Part shown: one piece after another, positions 18,686 to 27,810 of the stretch
Layout: every line of letters begins with the position of its first letter
Numbering within the stretch: position 1 is the stretch's first letter
Assembly: GCA_017744715.1 (NCBI GenBank)
Contig: JAGIAT010000012.1
Location: forward strand, 186,001-250,000
Length of the DNA: 64,000 nt
Reading direction: 5' to 3'
DNA from: Niabella sp.
Lineage (GTDB): Bacteria; Bacteroidota; Bacteroidia; Chitinophagales; Chitinophagaceae
Translations under genes and position numbers: made by a program
Notes under the pieces: model-generated
The model's database searches: none
Told to the model about the DNA's origin: nothing
Seen by the model: only the letters and a program-made list of their open reading frames with translations

Positions 18686-20245
18686 ATGAAGACATTGCCT
18701 TTGATCGACTTAAGTGTGATCCTGATTTACCTGGTGGCCATGGTGCTGGTGGGGTACCTGTTTTCAAGAAAGAATAAAAATGCGGATCAGTTTACTACGG
18801 CATCCGGCCGTATCCCCGGTTGGGCCGTAGGGCTGTCTATCTATGCTACTTTTTTAAGCAGCAATACCTTCCTGGGCGTGCCGGGAAAAGCATTCGGAGG
18901 AAACTGGAATGCGTTTGCATTCAGTCTTTCCATGCCCCTGGCAGCCTGGGTGGCCGCAAAATATTTTGTTCCGTTTTACAGGAATGTAGGGGAAGTATCG
19001 GCCTATACCAACCTGGAAAAACGGTTTGGCCCCTGGGCGCGTACCTATGCGGTCATTTGCTTTTTGCTGACGCAGATCGCCCGCATGGGCTCTATATTTT
19101 TTGGATTATCACTCACCCTCCAGGCACTTACCGGGTACAACATGCAGGTTATTATGCTCATCACCGGGGCCTGTATCATCCTGTATACCGTTATGGGCGG
19201 TATTGAAGCGGGGATCTGGACGGAGGTGGTGCAGGGTATTTTGAAAACGCTGGGAGCCATACTTATCGTATACCTGGTAATCTCCAATGTGAACGGAGGC
19301 GTGGCTACCATCATGGAGATCGGGAAGGCCAATCATAAGTTCAGCCTGGGTGGCATGGCGCTTGACTTTACCAGTTCCGGTTTTTGGGTAGTGCTTTTAT
19401 ATGGCTTCTTTATCAATCTTAATAATTTTGGGATGGACCAGAATTATGTGCAGCGTTATCATACGGCTACCTCAAAAAAAGAAGCTGCAAAGTCGGTGTG
19501 GCTTTGCGTGTGGATCTATATACCGGCATCCCTGCTGTTCTTTATTATTGGAACCTGCCTCTATGCTTATTACCAGTTAAATCCGGCGCTGCTGGATGCA
19601 GTGAAATTACAGGTGGCCGCAGAACGGCTGGGACAGGGTGCGGCCTCCGGACAGGTCTCGGCATTGGCTGCCACGCTGGCACCGGGTGATTATGGCGATA
19701 AGGTAATGCCGCATTTTATGGTAACCATGATCCCCGCGGGTTTGGTAGGACTGATCATTTCAGCCATATTGTCGGCCGGTATGAGCACCATTAGTTCGGG
19801 TATGAACGCGTCTGCCACTGTATTTGCAGAAGATATTTATAAAAGATATTTTAAGCGGAATGTAACCGATAAACAGGGGCTTCGGTTATTACATATTGCC
19901 ACCGTTGTATTTGGCCTTTTAGGAATGATTGCGGGTGTGCTGATGATTGGGGTTAAAAGCGTACTGGATATCTGGTGGCAGCTTTCCGGCATCTTTGCCG
20001 GCGGTATGCTGGGCCTTTTCCTTTTAGGGATCATTAGCAAAAAAACGGGCAATACCGCAGCGCTGCTGGCTACCATCACCGGCATTATTGTGATCCTGTG
20101 GATGACCTTCTCTGCCTGGATCCCGGAAAAGTATCATTATGTAAAAAGTGCCTTGCATGCAAATATGATCATTGTTATCGGTACATTAACAATTTTCCTG
20201 GCAGGGCTGTTGTTTACAAAATTGCAGCAAAAAAAATATTCTTGA
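18686..20245 (+). CDS. Sodium:solute symporter (SSS family)
   Basis: This inner-membrane sodium-coupled sugar or carboxylate symporter has 519 residues and about 13 membrane helices spread over its length. The N-terminus (IDLSVILIYLVAMVLVG) and the following SRKNKNADQFTTASGRIPGW segment, then SIYATFLSSNTFLG, are typical of the SSS family. It would carry monomers produced in the periplasm into the cytosol. It stands after the susD terminator and before a broken N-acetylneuraminate-lyase-like gene, a pairing seen in sialic-acid or amino-sugar loci. The substrate is therefore likely to be a sugar acid or sialic-acid-like compound, but this rests on context only. Confidence 0.92.
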   Translation: MKTLPLIDLSVILIYLVAMVLVGYLFSRKNKNADQFTTASGRIPGWAVGLSIYATFLSSNTFLGVPGKAFGGNWNAFAFSLSMPLAAWVAAKYFVPFYRNVGEVSAYTNLEKRFGPWARTYAVICFLLTQIARMGSIFFGLSLTLQALTGYNMQVIMLITGACIILYTVMGGIEAGIWTEVVQGILKTLGAILIVYLVISNVNGGVATIMEIGKANHKFSLGGMALDFTSSGFWVVLLYGFFINLNNFGMDQNYVQRYHTATSKKEAAKSVWLCVWIYIPASLLFFIIGTCLYAYYQLNPALLDAVKLQVAAERLGQGAASGQVSALAATLAPGDYGDKVMPHFMVTMIPAGLVGLIISAILSAGMSTISSGMNASATVFAEDIYKRYFKRNVTDKQGLRLLHIATVVFGLLGMIAGVLMIGVKSVLDIWWQLSGIFAGGMLGLFLLGIISKKTGNTAALLATITGIIVILWMTFSAWIPEKYHYVKSALHANMIIVIGTLTIFLAGLLFTKLQQKKYS

Positions 20246-20355
20246 TCATATACTGTATACCTGATGCGCCTGCAGTCTTCAACCGGATCGCAGAACGGGC
20301 GCTTTGGGCCCGGCCTGCGGCATTTGGATGCCTGTAAATCTTAAAAAGAAATAAA

Positions 20356-20526
20356 ATGAAAATCGTAAAAGGGTTCATCCCCGTGACGTTAACCCCCTTT
20401 AATGAAGACGGATCTATTAATTTTGATGGACTGACACGGTTAACAAACTGGTATTTGAAAAACGGTGCAAAGGGACTATTTGCCAACTGCCAGCCGAGCG
20501 AGATGTTTGCCCTGTTACCGGAACAT
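20356..20526 (+). pseudogene. 5' stub of an N-acetylneuraminate lyase / DHDPS family gene
   Basis: The first ~57 codons read as a normal aldolase N-terminus: MKIVKGFIPVTLTPFNEDGS, a domain start with FDGLTRLTNWYLKNGAKG, then LFANCQPSEMFALLPEH. After that, homology stops abruptly where a ~108-bp repeat array begins. The catalytic tyrosine, the Schiff-base lysine and more than 80% of the usual ~300 residues are missing. The lost part does not reappear after the array, so sequence was replaced or deleted rather than simply interrupted. The preceding gene is a sodium symporter, so the intact ancestor was probably a transporter-aldolase pair. The intact family member at 10829 may have made this copy dispensable. 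Confidence 0.8.
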
Positions 20527-21390
20527 TGCGAACATTGCGGAAAGACCTTGCGCTCTTGGCGTTTAATATTTACCGCCAGGTGCGCAACGAATCCGCTAAG
20601 GCCGCAACGAAGGGATGGCGCTATTGGATCACATTGCGAACGTTGCGAAAAGACCTTGCGTTCTTAGCGTTTAATATTTACCGCCAGGCGCGCAACGAAC
20701 CCGCAAAGGCCGCAACGAAGGGATGGCGCTGTTGGATCACATTGCACCCTTGCGTGATCTTAGCGGGCCTTGCGGTAAAAATTGCTCCGCAAAAGTGGTG
20801 GGTAATGGAATAAGATTTGTTTGTTATTTTAACGCAAAGTGCGCAACGAACCCGCAAAGGCCGCAACGAAGGAATGGCGCTATTGAATCACATTGCGAAC
20901 ATTGCGAAAAGACCTTGCGCTCTTGGCGTTTAATATTTACCGCCAGGTGCGCAACGAATCCGCGAAGGCCGCAATGAAGGGATGATGCTATTGAATGACA
21001 TTGCGAACGTTGCGAAAAGACCTTGCGCTCTTAGCGTTTAATATTTACCGCCAGATGCGCAACGAATCCGCGAAGGCCACAACGAAGGGAAGGCGCTATT
21101 GGAATAGGATGAATGGTTGTTACAAACGCCTTGCGAACATTGCGAAAAGACCTTGCGTTCTTAGCGTTTAATGTTTTACCGCTAAGTGCGCAACGAATCA
21201 GTAAATGCCGCAATGAAGGGATGGCGCTGTTGGATCACATTGCGAACATTGCGAAAAGACCTTGCGCTCTTGGCGTTTAATGCTTTACCGCCAGGTGCGC
21301 AACGAATCCGCAAAGGCCGCAATGAAGGGATGATGCTATTAAATCACATTGCACCCTTGCGTGATCTTAGCGGGCCTTGCGGTAAAAATC
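20523..21390 (+). repeat. Array of eight ~108-bp imperfect tandem repeats
   Basis: Units begin at about 20523, 20631, 20739, 20890, 20998, 21128, 21237 and 21346, each opening with a variant of ACATTGCGAACATTGCG or, at the ends, ACATTGCACCCTTGCG. The basic period is 108-109 bp; two units are longer because of unrelated inserts near 20782-20830 and 21100-21127. Common words are GACCTTGCGCTCTTGGCG, TTTACCGCCAGGTGCGCAAC and AAGGCCGCAACGAAGG. Two blocks each finish with the same tail, TGATCTTAGCGGGCCTTGCG, at about 20756 and 21362. Because 108 is divisible by three, an open frame with a 36-residue repeat appears by chance. I see no protein family in it. Confidence 0.9.
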
Positions 21391-21494
21391 AAACTACAAA
21401 AGTACCATAATGAAAATGCGATGTGTCAGTTGTTTTCGTGATTCGGAAGTTGACGGTATAACGTTAATTTTACCAAAAACAGTACATCGTTGAT

Positions 21495-22142
21495 ATGAAA
21501 CATCCTTACCTGATCCTGGCCATTATCTTAATGGTCACATTACTGTTGATTATTGATCGCATGGATCTAAAAAACCGGCGCATGCAGGACGGATCGGATA
21601 GGGAAGACCCGCCGGACCGGATGTTGCCGGAGCATAAAATTGCCAATGATAAACTGATCGTTGCCGAGGGGATGAATGAAAGCAACCTGAAAAAGATGCT
21701 CCAGGATTTTTGCGGGTGGTATAACCCGGAAATGCTGCAGATCGTTCCCATGGTAACCAAAATGACAGATCTGCAATTTGTTATTACGTTCCCTTATGAT
21801 GTGCCTTTTGAGATATTTTGTTTTCTGGTGAACTACCTGGATTATCCCAAAGGATACAACAAACGCTTTAATGTGGCGGGCTGGGCTACCGCCCGTTCAG
21901 CGGATATGTGGGTAACGGATGACCTTGCTGGCAAACAGGTGCTGCTGTTTGTTTCTGATTTTGATACAGAATACGACAACGTTTTTATGACCACCGCGGA
22001 TCAGATCGGGTATAAGCTGGATTTTGGCGGGCGAAGGGCCCAACTGTTGGAGCACCCTGTTAAACCATATCAAATGCCGCTGTTTACTACAGAAGATCTT
22101 GAAGACAAGGAAACGGTTGCGGTTTCGTATAAAGCAAACTAA
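21495..22142 (+). CDS. Membrane-anchored protein of unknown function
   Basis: This protein of 215 residues has one N-terminal membrane segment (about 4-21, PYLILAIILMVTLLLII) and then a soluble domain rich in acidic and aromatic residues. I do not recognise the family. The domain has regular alternating hydrophobic stretches (LQFVITFPYDVPFEIFCFLV, and KQVLLFVSDFDTEYDNVF) that suggest a mixed alpha/beta fold. It lies alone between the repeat array and a convergent lipoprotein gene, so context gives no functional clue. Confidence 0.7.
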   Translation: MKHPYLILAIILMVTLLLIIDRMDLKNRRMQDGSDREDPPDRMLPEHKIANDKLIVAEGMNESNLKKMLQDFCGWYNPEMLQIVPMVTKMTDLQFVITFPYDVPFEIFCFLVNYLDYPKGYNKRFNVAGWATARSADMWVTDDLAGKQVLLFVSDFDTEYDNVFMTTADQIGYKLDFGGRRAQLLEHPVKPYQMPLFTTEDLEDKETVAVSYKAN

Positions 22143-22182
22143 CCGACGTATTCGAATATTGAATGCTGTACCTGCAGCTCAT

Positions 22183-22587
22183 TTAATCCGCATCCTTTTT
22201 GGTGATTAGCCGGTACCGGATCTTTGTATCCACCCGCAATACGGCCTGCTGGTTGAAACGGTGAATGTAGGTCTGCGTAATATGATTGAGCTGACTGTTT
22301 CTTTTTGCGCTGCGTTTACCAATCACGGTGATCCGTTTTGTGTCTTCGGTAATCGTTTCCCGGCTTTCGGTATCCATCCATTTACCCTGCACATCGGATT
22401 CGGTATAGCCTTCGGGGAAGGCCGGCGTAATGATGCTATCGCTGAATGCGCGCCACTGTTGCGCTGTTACCCGGCCGCCGCCGGGAATGTTCCGGCCAAA
22501 ATAAAGATCGGTATGTTGCATGGTGGCGCAACCTGCCATGCAGCATATCCCGGAAAGTAGTATAAAAATTTTGTTGCCGTTGGCCAT
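22183..22587 (-). CDS. DUF3574-type small lipoprotein
   Basis: This lipoprotein of 134 residues has a signal peptide ending in the lipobox MAGC. The core DLYFGRNIPGGGRVTAQQW, then FSDSIITPAFPEGYTESDVQGKW, matches the DUF3574 pattern (a compact ferredoxin-like domain that opens with a LYFG motif and carries an FPxGxT segment). The biochemical role is unknown. It converges on the unknown membrane protein gene, and it has its own promoter-like element upstream (22620-22627), so it is probably not part of the arabinofuranosidase operon on the same strand. Confidence 0.72.
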   Translation of the reverse strand: MANGNKIFILLSGICCMAGCATMQHTDLYFGRNIPGGGRVTAQQWRAFSDSIITPAFPEGYTESDVQGKWMDTESRETITEDTKRITVIGKRSAKRNSQLNHITQTYIHRFNQQAVLRVDTKIRYRLITKKDAD

Positions 22588-22619
22588 CTTTACAAAGGCT
22601 TGATGAAATATATCTGTCG

Positions 22620-22627
22620 CAAATTTA
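22620..22627 (-). promoter_or_regulatory. TAAATTTG -7 element for the DUF3574 gene
   Basis: Read on the minus strand this is TAAATTTG, an exact match to the Bacteroidota -7 consensus TAnnTTTG, about 32 bp before the start codon. A TTG for the -33 position occurs 24 bp further upstream, slightly farther than the usual 17-23 bp. Confidence 0.55.
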
Positions 22628-22816
22628 GCGGTTAAAAAGATAGCGGATTAACAATTTATAAGTTGCGGTTGCAATCGGGAACTGCGGTGACTGATGCGAC
22701 AAGGCAAGGACGTAGAGTTTGTTGAAAGGGGGCGGCAAAGATATGTTGCGCGATCTTTAAGATGGACGATATGTCGCACTGGTTGTCGTTGTCACCCCAT
22801 GCCCCTTTTTTTATGC

Positions 22817-24400
22817 TTACTTTTTCACCAGCTTCACCAGTATCACCGCACAGGGAAGCAGCTTTGCCATATACCTACCCTTCCTGCTGTTTATCATCCG
22901 GGTTTTGGGAACCAGTACATCCCGGTTCTCCGGGCTGTTGAAGGCATTGATGTTGGCGTGTTGCAACTCCCACACTTCAACGGCGCGGTAACCTGCGGGA
23001 AGGGCCACCGCTACTTCCCGGCTGCTGTTGAAAGAGCGGTTGACCAGTGATACATAAACAGCTCCTTCTGTGGATTGTACTGCCGCTGCATCGATATAGG
23101 CAAGCTGCTCACTGTTCATCTGTATTTCCTTGCAATCGCCGTCAATCGTTGGTGCTGCTGCCGCACCGGTAATACCCGGTCCGTTTACGGTTATATCCAG
23201 TTTTGCGCCGGTCATCCATTGCCGGTATTGTTTAAACAGGTAGAAGAGGGGCGTTTTTAAAGCATCGTCCGTTCCGATGGTACGGATGAGTCCGTGCCCG
23301 TTTACCGGGAAAATATAATTGGCCATGCCCACGGTGGGGCTTTGGCGAATGAACACATTGAGCATGCCTGCGGCTACGGCAACATCAAATTGACGACGGG
23401 GCGACTGGCGGGTAAATTTATATTCATTGTTTTGTAAAACGGAATGACGGTTGTTCCACTCATCGATGGATAAACGTACCGGGTTGTTAGTCCTGTTCTT
23501 GTTGTAACCGGTCAGCAGGTGGCCCAGCGAGCGCAGGTGCGCTTCCATTTTTGCAGGCGCAAAAAGCGTATGATCGGGGTTCTGGATGCTGCCGTCCTTT
23601 AATTTACTCACTACGTAATAATGCTGGGTAAGAAAGTCGATGTCCTTGCCGCTTTTTTCCAGTACGGTTCTGTTCCAATCCAGCGTATGGCCTACGCCCA
23701 GCAGGCGCAGCCCGGGATATTTACTGCGGATGGTGCCTGCCCATAGTGCCAGCCGGTTGCCATACTCCGTGGCGGTTTCCACATTATGCCGGCCCCAGGG
23801 GCCATAGTTTTCATTGCCGATGCCCCAGTATTGTACATTATACGGTTCTTTATGACCGTAAGCCGCCCGCAGCCGCCCGCCAGTGGTGGTATCCGCACTG
23901 CCGTTCACATACTCGATCCAGTCCAGGGCCTCCCACAATGTACCGCCGTATAGCGGATGATTGGCCATATTGAAATTAATATAGGGTGCCGTGTTTACAT
24001 CCTTACACCAGTTAAGGAATTCATCGGTGCCGAACTGGTAGTTTTCTTTTCCCTTCCAGGCATAGGTATTTACCACCGGGCGCAACCGGCGCGGCCCGAT
24101 CCCGTCGCGCCAGCGGTATTCATGAATAACGGTGCCCCCGGGCCAGCGCATAACGGGTATGCCCAGCTCTTTTAACAGTGTTGTGATATGGGGCTGCACA
24201 TTGCCGTTGCCATCCGTAACACCGCCATAAATCACGCTGTCGTTCACATTTTCCAGCATCTGGCCGTAGATCATCGGATCGATCGGTATGCGTTGCCCGG
24301 GTATGGTAATCGTTACCCGGGTTGTTTGTGCGGTTGCCGTTACAAAGCCGGTCATCCATAGCATTAAGGCGATGCATACCGTTGTTTTCGTCTTTTGCAT
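22817..24400 (-). CDS. Alpha-L-arabinofuranosidase, GH51 (downstream copy)
   Basis: This secreted retaining alpha-L-arabinofuranosidase of 527 residues releases terminal arabinofuranose from arabinan or arabinoxylan-like chains. It has a signal peptide ending near TATAQ. GH51 landmarks are IYGQMLENVNDSVIYGG near residues 44-60, MRWPGGTV, and YWGIGNENYG with the acid/base E197. FLTQHYYV follows, then LSIDEWN with nucleophile E314. The C-terminal beta-sandwich includes NRSFNSSREVAVALP. It is the last gene of the minus-strand PUL, 71 bp after a close paralog. Both copies keep all catalytic residues, so they probably differ in linkage preference rather than being redundant. Confidence 0.94.
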   Translation of the reverse strand: MQKTKTTVCIALMLWMTGFVTATAQTTRVTITIPGQRIPIDPMIYGQMLENVNDSVIYGGVTDGNGNVQPHITTLLKELGIPVMRWPGGTVIHEYRWRDGIGPRRLRPVVNTYAWKGKENYQFGTDEFLNWCKDVNTAPYINFNMANHPLYGGTLWEALDWIEYVNGSADTTTGGRLRAAYGHKEPYNVQYWGIGNENYGPWGRHNVETATEYGNRLALWAGTIRSKYPGLRLLGVGHTLDWNRTVLEKSGKDIDFLTQHYYVVSKLKDGSIQNPDHTLFAPAKMEAHLRSLGHLLTGYNKNRTNNPVRLSIDEWNNRHSVLQNNEYKFTRQSPRRQFDVAVAAGMLNVFIRQSPTVGMANYIFPVNGHGLIRTIGTDDALKTPLFYLFKQYRQWMTGAKLDITVNGPGITGAAAAPTIDGDCKEIQMNSEQLAYIDAAAVQSTEGAVYVSLVNRSFNSSREVAVALPAGYRAVEVWELQHANINAFNSPENRDVLVPKTRMINSRKGRYMAKLLPCAVILVKLVKK

Positions 24401-24471
24401 GATTGGGTTTCTTTACAATTTATTTATTTATCGGTTCCTTTCTGTTTTTTCCTGGAAGCAAATATCCGTTA

Positions 24472-26085
24472 TCATTCCGGAGTCAGCTGCAGCATGGCAA
24501 AGGCGCAGGGAAGCAGGCGGATGTTTACGCGGCTTCCTTTCTGTTGCACGGTTCTTGTCCGGGGCTGAATCTCAAAGCGGTTGCCGGGTTCGTTGAATGC
24601 ATTCATGTTTTTGTGCGCCAGCTCCCAAGCCTGTACGGCCTTGTAGCCGGAAGGTATGCGAATAACTGCTTCCTGTGTGTTGTGTGCCGAACGGTTCACC
24701 AGTGCGATATGGATCTGGCCCTCCTGATTAATGACCGCTGCTGCATCCACAAAGGTCAGAGGAGTATCGGGTATGGTAACCTCGTCACAGTCGCCTGTAA
24801 TATTCAATTGTGTGCTTTTAACCGGCATGCCCGGACCATTTATAGCTACATCTATTTTATGGCCGGTCATTTTTTCGCGGTATTGTTTAAACAGGTAGTA
24901 AAGGGGCGTACGAAATGCATCATCGGTACCCGCCGTGCGTATCAGGCCGTGCGCATTTACCGGGAAGATATAGTTAGCCATACCCACCACCGGACTTTGC
25001 CGTATAAACACGTTCAGCATGCCGGCGGCCACCACTACATCAAACTGTTTTCTTACCGACTGGCGGGAGAACCGGTAGCTGCTGCCGTTGTATACGCCAT
25101 GCCGGTTGTTCCATTCGTCTACAGACAGTCGTACAGGATTCGTTGCGCGCCCCAGGGTTTGATTCATTTCCGTCAGCCGATCGCCCAGCAGTTTTAAATG
25201 CGCTTCCATTTTAGCTGGTGCAAACAGGGTAGCGGCCGCATCCTGTAATTGCCCTTCTTTTACGTTGGCATTTACATAATAATGCTGTGTTAAAAAATCG
25301 ATGTGTTTCCCCGCCCGTTCCAGTACGGTATGGTTCCAGCCGGAAGTGTGCCCCACACCCAGCAGGCGCAGATCCGGGAACTGTGCTTTGATGGCGGACG
25401 CCCAAAGGCGCAGCCGCTCTGCATATACCGTATCCGGATCCTGTACACGTGCCGCACGGCTGGGCAGGTAGTTCTCATTGCCGATGCCCCAGTATCGTAC
25501 AGCATAAGGATCTTTATGACCATTGTGTGCCCGCAATTTTCCCAGATCCGAATCCTCCGGCCCGTTTACATACCCGATCCATTCCAGCGCTTCCCGGAGG
25601 GTGCTGCCATACAGCGGATGCGTGCCCATATTCAGGTTAATATAGGGGGTGGTGCCGATCTTCCGGCACCATTGGAGAAACTCATCGGTGCCGAACTGGT
25701 AGTTTTCTTTTCCCTGCCAGGCAAGGGTGGGCACCACGGGGCGTAATGAACGGGGACCAATGCCGTTGCGCCAATGGTATTCATACACAACGGTTCCGCC
25801 GGGCCACCGGAGCACCGGTATTTGCAGGTCTTTTAATAAGGGAATCACCTGCTTTTGCACATTCCCCTGCATGTCTGTAACGCCGCCGTAGATCATGCTG
25901 TCGTTTACATTTTCCAGCATCTGCCCGTAGATCATCGGATCTATGAGCGCGGGGCTTTGTGGTATGGTGATGGTAACCGTTGTTTTTTCCTGGCTGTAAC
26001 CATATAGCTGCACTGCTGTGAAAAGCAGCGCCAGCAGCGGCTTACGGAAGAAGGGGCGCAATATTGTTTTAAGGATTCCTTGCAT
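24472..26085 (-). CDS. Alpha-L-arabinofuranosidase, GH51 (upstream copy)
   Basis: This is a second GH51 enzyme, 537 residues long and strongly similar to the downstream copy along its whole length. A signal peptide (hydrophobic core LLALLFTAVQLYGYS) is followed by IYGQMLENVNDSMIYGG, LRWPGGTV, WGIGNEN with acid/base E204, and LSVDEWN with nucleophile E324. It starts 33 bp after the SusD stop. The copy arrangement suggests tandem duplication followed by divergence, most visible in the segments after the GNEN motif (LPSRAARVQDPDT here versus GPWGRHNVETAT in the other copy), which could affect the active-site entrance. Confidence 0.94.
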   Translation of the reverse strand: MQGILKTILRPFFRKPLLALLFTAVQLYGYSQEKTTVTITIPQSPALIDPMIYGQMLENVNDSMIYGGVTDMQGNVQKQVIPLLKDLQIPVLRWPGGTVVYEYHWRNGIGPRSLRPVVPTLAWQGKENYQFGTDEFLQWCRKIGTTPYINLNMGTHPLYGSTLREALEWIGYVNGPEDSDLGKLRAHNGHKDPYAVRYWGIGNENYLPSRAARVQDPDTVYAERLRLWASAIKAQFPDLRLLGVGHTSGWNHTVLERAGKHIDFLTQHYYVNANVKEGQLQDAAATLFAPAKMEAHLKLLGDRLTEMNQTLGRATNPVRLSVDEWNNRHGVYNGSSYRFSRQSVRKQFDVVVAAGMLNVFIRQSPVVGMANYIFPVNAHGLIRTAGTDDAFRTPLYYLFKQYREKMTGHKIDVAINGPGMPVKSTQLNITGDCDEVTIPDTPLTFVDAAAVINQEGQIHIALVNRSAHNTQEAVIRIPSGYKAVQAWELAHKNMNAFNEPGNRFEIQPRTRTVQQKGSRVNIRLLPCAFAMLQLTPE

Positions 26086-26118
26086 GATGTGGTAACTACA
26101 ATGACAGCATAAATAACA

Positions 26119-27762
26119 TTAATACCCGGGATTTTGCGTGAGTTTTTTGTTGGTCTGAATCTCTATGTCCGGTATGGGCCATACATAATTGGCGGGATTG
26201 GTAAAGGTGCGTACCTGTATCACCCGCATTTTGTCTTTATCTGCCACATTGCTATAATCCGGTGTACCGTTGGCATCGATGGCAGGTGCTGCAGACAGGA
26301 ACCCTCTTGGGTTACGGCCATAGCACGGGCCGTTCAGTACCCGGTCTGCAATCTTCCAGCGGATGATATCAAAATAACGCAATCCTTCACCGGCCAGTTC
26401 CACCTTGCGCTCTTTGCGAATGATCGAACGCAGTTCGGCTGTTGTTTTACCCGGTGTAATATCCGGCATGCCCGCCCTTTTACGGATCTTATTGATGGCC
26501 GTATAGATCGATTCATCGGTTTGCCCGGCTTCTATTTTTGCCTCCGCGTAGTTAAGCAGCACTTCTGCATAACGGATAATGATCGGGTTGATCTCGGACC
26601 TGGTTGCATGCGCTTCCGTTGGGTCGGCATATTTGCGCCAGCAGTAGCCGGAGAAGCTGGCAAAGGTATGTGTGGCATCCAGGTTGTCTACCCGTACGGC
26701 CGGTGATACATTGTAGTTCCAGCATTTCAGGCTGTCTTTATGTGTTTCAAACTGGTAGCCGTAGTACACAGAACTGGGCAGCGCGATGGTCTTGGCCAGC
26801 CGCGGATCGCGGTTATCAAATGGATGTGCCGGATCATACCTGGGTGATTTATCAATAGGCAATCCATCCGTGCAATCATATGCATCCACCAGGGCCTGTA
26901 CCGGTATACGGTTGCAGAAGCCGCTGGCCATGCGCGAACGGAAGGATACCGGTGTTTCGTGAAAAATATCATTATAGTTAAACTGTATGGCCCAGATGAT
27001 TTCCTTTGACGTTTTGCCTGCGCGCAGCGCGATAGCGGCATAGTCGGGGTTGAGTACAAACTCCGTTCCTTCCTGGGCCATTACTTTCTGCGCGGCGTCT
27101 ATTGCATCGGTCCACCGTTCGTTATAAAGGGCGATGCGGGAAGCCAGTGCCCATGCGGCTCCGGAAGATACATGCATGGTGTTGGGCTGGTTGGTGGCGG
27201 GAAGTAATGCCGCTGCTTCCTTAAATTCCGTTAGAATAAAATCCACGACATCCTTCTTTGCCGTGCGCCCGATATATGCTTCCTGCAGGCTCAGTGTTTT
27301 GGTCACCAACGGCACATCGCCATATAGCTGGCACAGGATGCCGTAGCAGTAGGCCCGAAGAAACTTTGCCGTGCCGGTGACTTTTGCTTTTGACTGATCC
27401 GTAGCTCCCACTACACGGTCGATATGATCCAGCAGGAAATTGCAACGGGAGATCACGGTATACATCGTGTTCCAGATCGTATTTACATCACCTGCGGTAG
27501 GTGTGCCCCAGGAGGCATTGGGTGTTACATCTCGATTGGCCGCAATATCGGAATACATTTCAAACCAGATGGCATAGGGGTTTTCGCCGAACCGTAAATT
27601 TAACGGACTAAAACATCCCACCAGTGCCGCCTGCATTTCGGACTCAGTAGCCGGGAAGGTTTCCGTAGACGGGGCATCCAGGGGCAGCCTGTCCAGCTCC
27701 CGGGTACAGGCCGTTATCAGGAGGATGATATATAAAAAACAAATCTTTTTCATCTGTATCAT
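26119..27762 (-). CDS. susD-like: RagB/SusD family lipoprotein of the arabinofuranosidase PUL
   Basis: This surface glycan-binding lipoprotein of 547 residues has the lipobox LITAC near residue 19. SusD hallmarks include AKFLRAYCYGILCQLYGDVPLV, shown in part, in the TPR region, the EVLLNYAEAKIEAGQ segment, and the C-terminal RKERKVELAGEGLRYFDIIRW motif (read in parts). It forms the lid for the SusC encoded immediately upstream (48 bp gap) and is followed by the two GH51 genes. Confidence 0.95.
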   Translation of the reverse strand: MIQMKKICFLYIILLITACTRELDRLPLDAPSTETFPATESEMQAALVGCFSPLNLRFGENPYAIWFEMYSDIAANRDVTPNASWGTPTAGDVNTIWNTMYTVISRCNFLLDHIDRVVGATDQSKAKVTGTAKFLRAYCYGILCQLYGDVPLVTKTLSLQEAYIGRTAKKDVVDFILTEFKEAAALLPATNQPNTMHVSSGAAWALASRIALYNERWTDAIDAAQKVMAQEGTEFVLNPDYAAIALRAGKTSKEIIWAIQFNYNDIFHETPVSFRSRMASGFCNRIPVQALVDAYDCTDGLPIDKSPRYDPAHPFDNRDPRLAKTIALPSSVYYGYQFETHKDSLKCWNYNVSPAVRVDNLDATHTFASFSGYCWRKYADPTEAHATRSEINPIIIRYAEVLLNYAEAKIEAGQTDESIYTAINKIRKRAGMPDITPGKTTAELRSIIRKERKVELAGEGLRYFDIIRWKIADRVLNGPCYGRNPRGFLSAAPAIDANGTPDYSNVADKDKMRVIQVRTFTNPANYVWPIPDIEIQTNKKLTQNPGY

Positions 27763-27810
27763 TTTATTTTTTTAATAGCTGCGGGTTGCTTTGCGTAAGG
27801 CATACGGCTA

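Noticed and set aside
20526..20977. Open frames with 36-residue repeats in the 20.5-21 kb array
   Set aside because: They arise because the DNA period is 108 bp; the translations match no family, several frames overlap, and no start signal is present.
20523..21390. CRISPR-like array
   Set aside because: Units are ~108 bp, imperfect and contiguous, without short identical repeats separated by unique spacers, and no cas genes are present.
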